From NCBI GenBank assembly GCA_002495625.1, contig DAGC01000005.1, positions 1 to 64,000 of the forward strand: 64,000 nucleotides of DNA, in the 5' to 3' direction. The translations under genes were made by a program, and so were the position numbers. This DNA is from Methanobacterium sp. UBA375 (lineage in GTDB: Archaea > Methanobacteriota > Methanobacteria > Methanobacteriales > Methanobacteriaceae). The notes below the pieces were generated by a model, which saw nothing but the letters and a program-made list of their open reading frames with translations, was not told where the DNA came from and made no database searches. Of this stretch, positions 63,865 through 64,000 are shown in pieces (within the stretch, counting starts at the first letter, position 1; each line of letters begins with the position of its first letter).

Positions 63865-64000
63865 TCATTTTAATAAGATTTTTATCTGAATCACGGTCAA
63901 TAAGATACCCAGCAAGGCTCCCATTATAACCTGAGGAACGGTGTGTTTTCGCAGATACACCCGACTCCACATAACCAAAGGAATTGTTAAACTGAATATC
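63865..64000 (-). CDS. C-terminus of a PAP2-like membrane phosphatase (partial)
   Basis: The last about 44 codons of a gene continuing past the window edge. The reading ends RVYLRKHTVPQVIMGALLGI then a hydrophobic helix and TGA at 63865-63867. Arg-x5-His-Thr-x2-Gln-x3-Gly-x3-Gly fits the third motif (C3) of the PAP2 lipid phosphatase family, followed by a membrane helix. Upstream parts are outside the window. Confidence 0.55.
   Translation of the reverse strand, partial: IFSLTIPLVMWSRVYLRKHTVPQVIMGALLGILLTVIQIKILLK

Overview
The window is chromosomal DNA of a hydrogenotrophic methanogen of the order Methanobacteriales, most like Methanobacterium. The evidence is a pseudomurein-binding-repeat protein, F420-dependent Mtd, the Fae-Hps fusion, TfrA, O-phosphoseryl-tRNA synthetase, an F430 biosynthesis gene, a methanogenesis-marker protein and a methanol:CoM methyltransferase set (MtaB, MtaC, MtaA, RamA). 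The methanol genes suggest that the organism can reduce methanol. Many genes have Shine-Dalgarno starts (GGAGG, GGTGA); others, such as cfbB, lack one and have a TATA box about 25-30 bp before the ATG, which suggests leaderless mRNAs. Spacers are short and AT-rich. No rRNA, CRISPR array, insertion sequence or prophage is visible.

Layout. 0-13.5 kb: biosynthetic housekeeping genes: a DUF2098 gene, ilvB-ilvN-ilvC plus methanogenesis marker 12, purD, argF, argS, ilvD with signal peptidase, and thrS. 13.6-15 kb: a ParA-type ATPase overlapping a small ParB-N-terminus-like protein, flanked by arrays of 7-bp repeats; this is the best candidate here for a little-described system, an archaeal DNA-segregation cassette with its centromere-like sites. 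15-23 kb: a radical SAM protein with a helix-hairpin-helix tail, cfbB, a glycan polymerase, mtd, hisB with ferredoxin, more heptad arrays, an iron-sulfur flavoprotein and fae-hps. 23-30.7 kb: a secreted pseudomurein-binding, M14-like protein with a membrane-anchored zinc-finger partner, trpB2, DUF1786, PHP, DUF63 and leuA.

30.7-45.4 kb: a decayed response-regulator gene, an orphan nitrogenase-type component 1 gene, albA, a beta-propeller surface protein, a PadR-controlled ABC exporter, a TIM-barrel/DUF362 pair, a TMEM175-like channel, a P-type-ATPase-like HAD protein, LysE, an ornithine cyclodeaminase-family dehydrogenase, a DUF1624 acyltransferase-like membrane protein and tandem UbiA prenyltransferases. 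45.5-54.7 kb: gatA, a GATase/CbiA-like protein with unusual domain order, an unknown gene, ribB, ribK-nfi-sepS and tfrA.

54.7-57.7 kb is an accessory, partly eroded zone: HEAT and TPR proteins, a tiny ORF, remnants of an unknown gene, a CopZ-like metallochaperone followed by a decayed second metal-binding domain, and tRNA-Arg(GCG). 57.9-63.75 kb is the methanol module: mtaB-mtaC-ramA in one direction, an unknown divergent gene, then mtaA. A partial PAP2-type gene runs off the right edge.

A palindrome of consensus TCTACNGTAGA occurs six times in spacers (near 0.04, 0.09, 7.4, 39.18, 39.85 and 39.88 kb) and is unexplained. All functions are read from sequence motifs and gene order; no database search was run.
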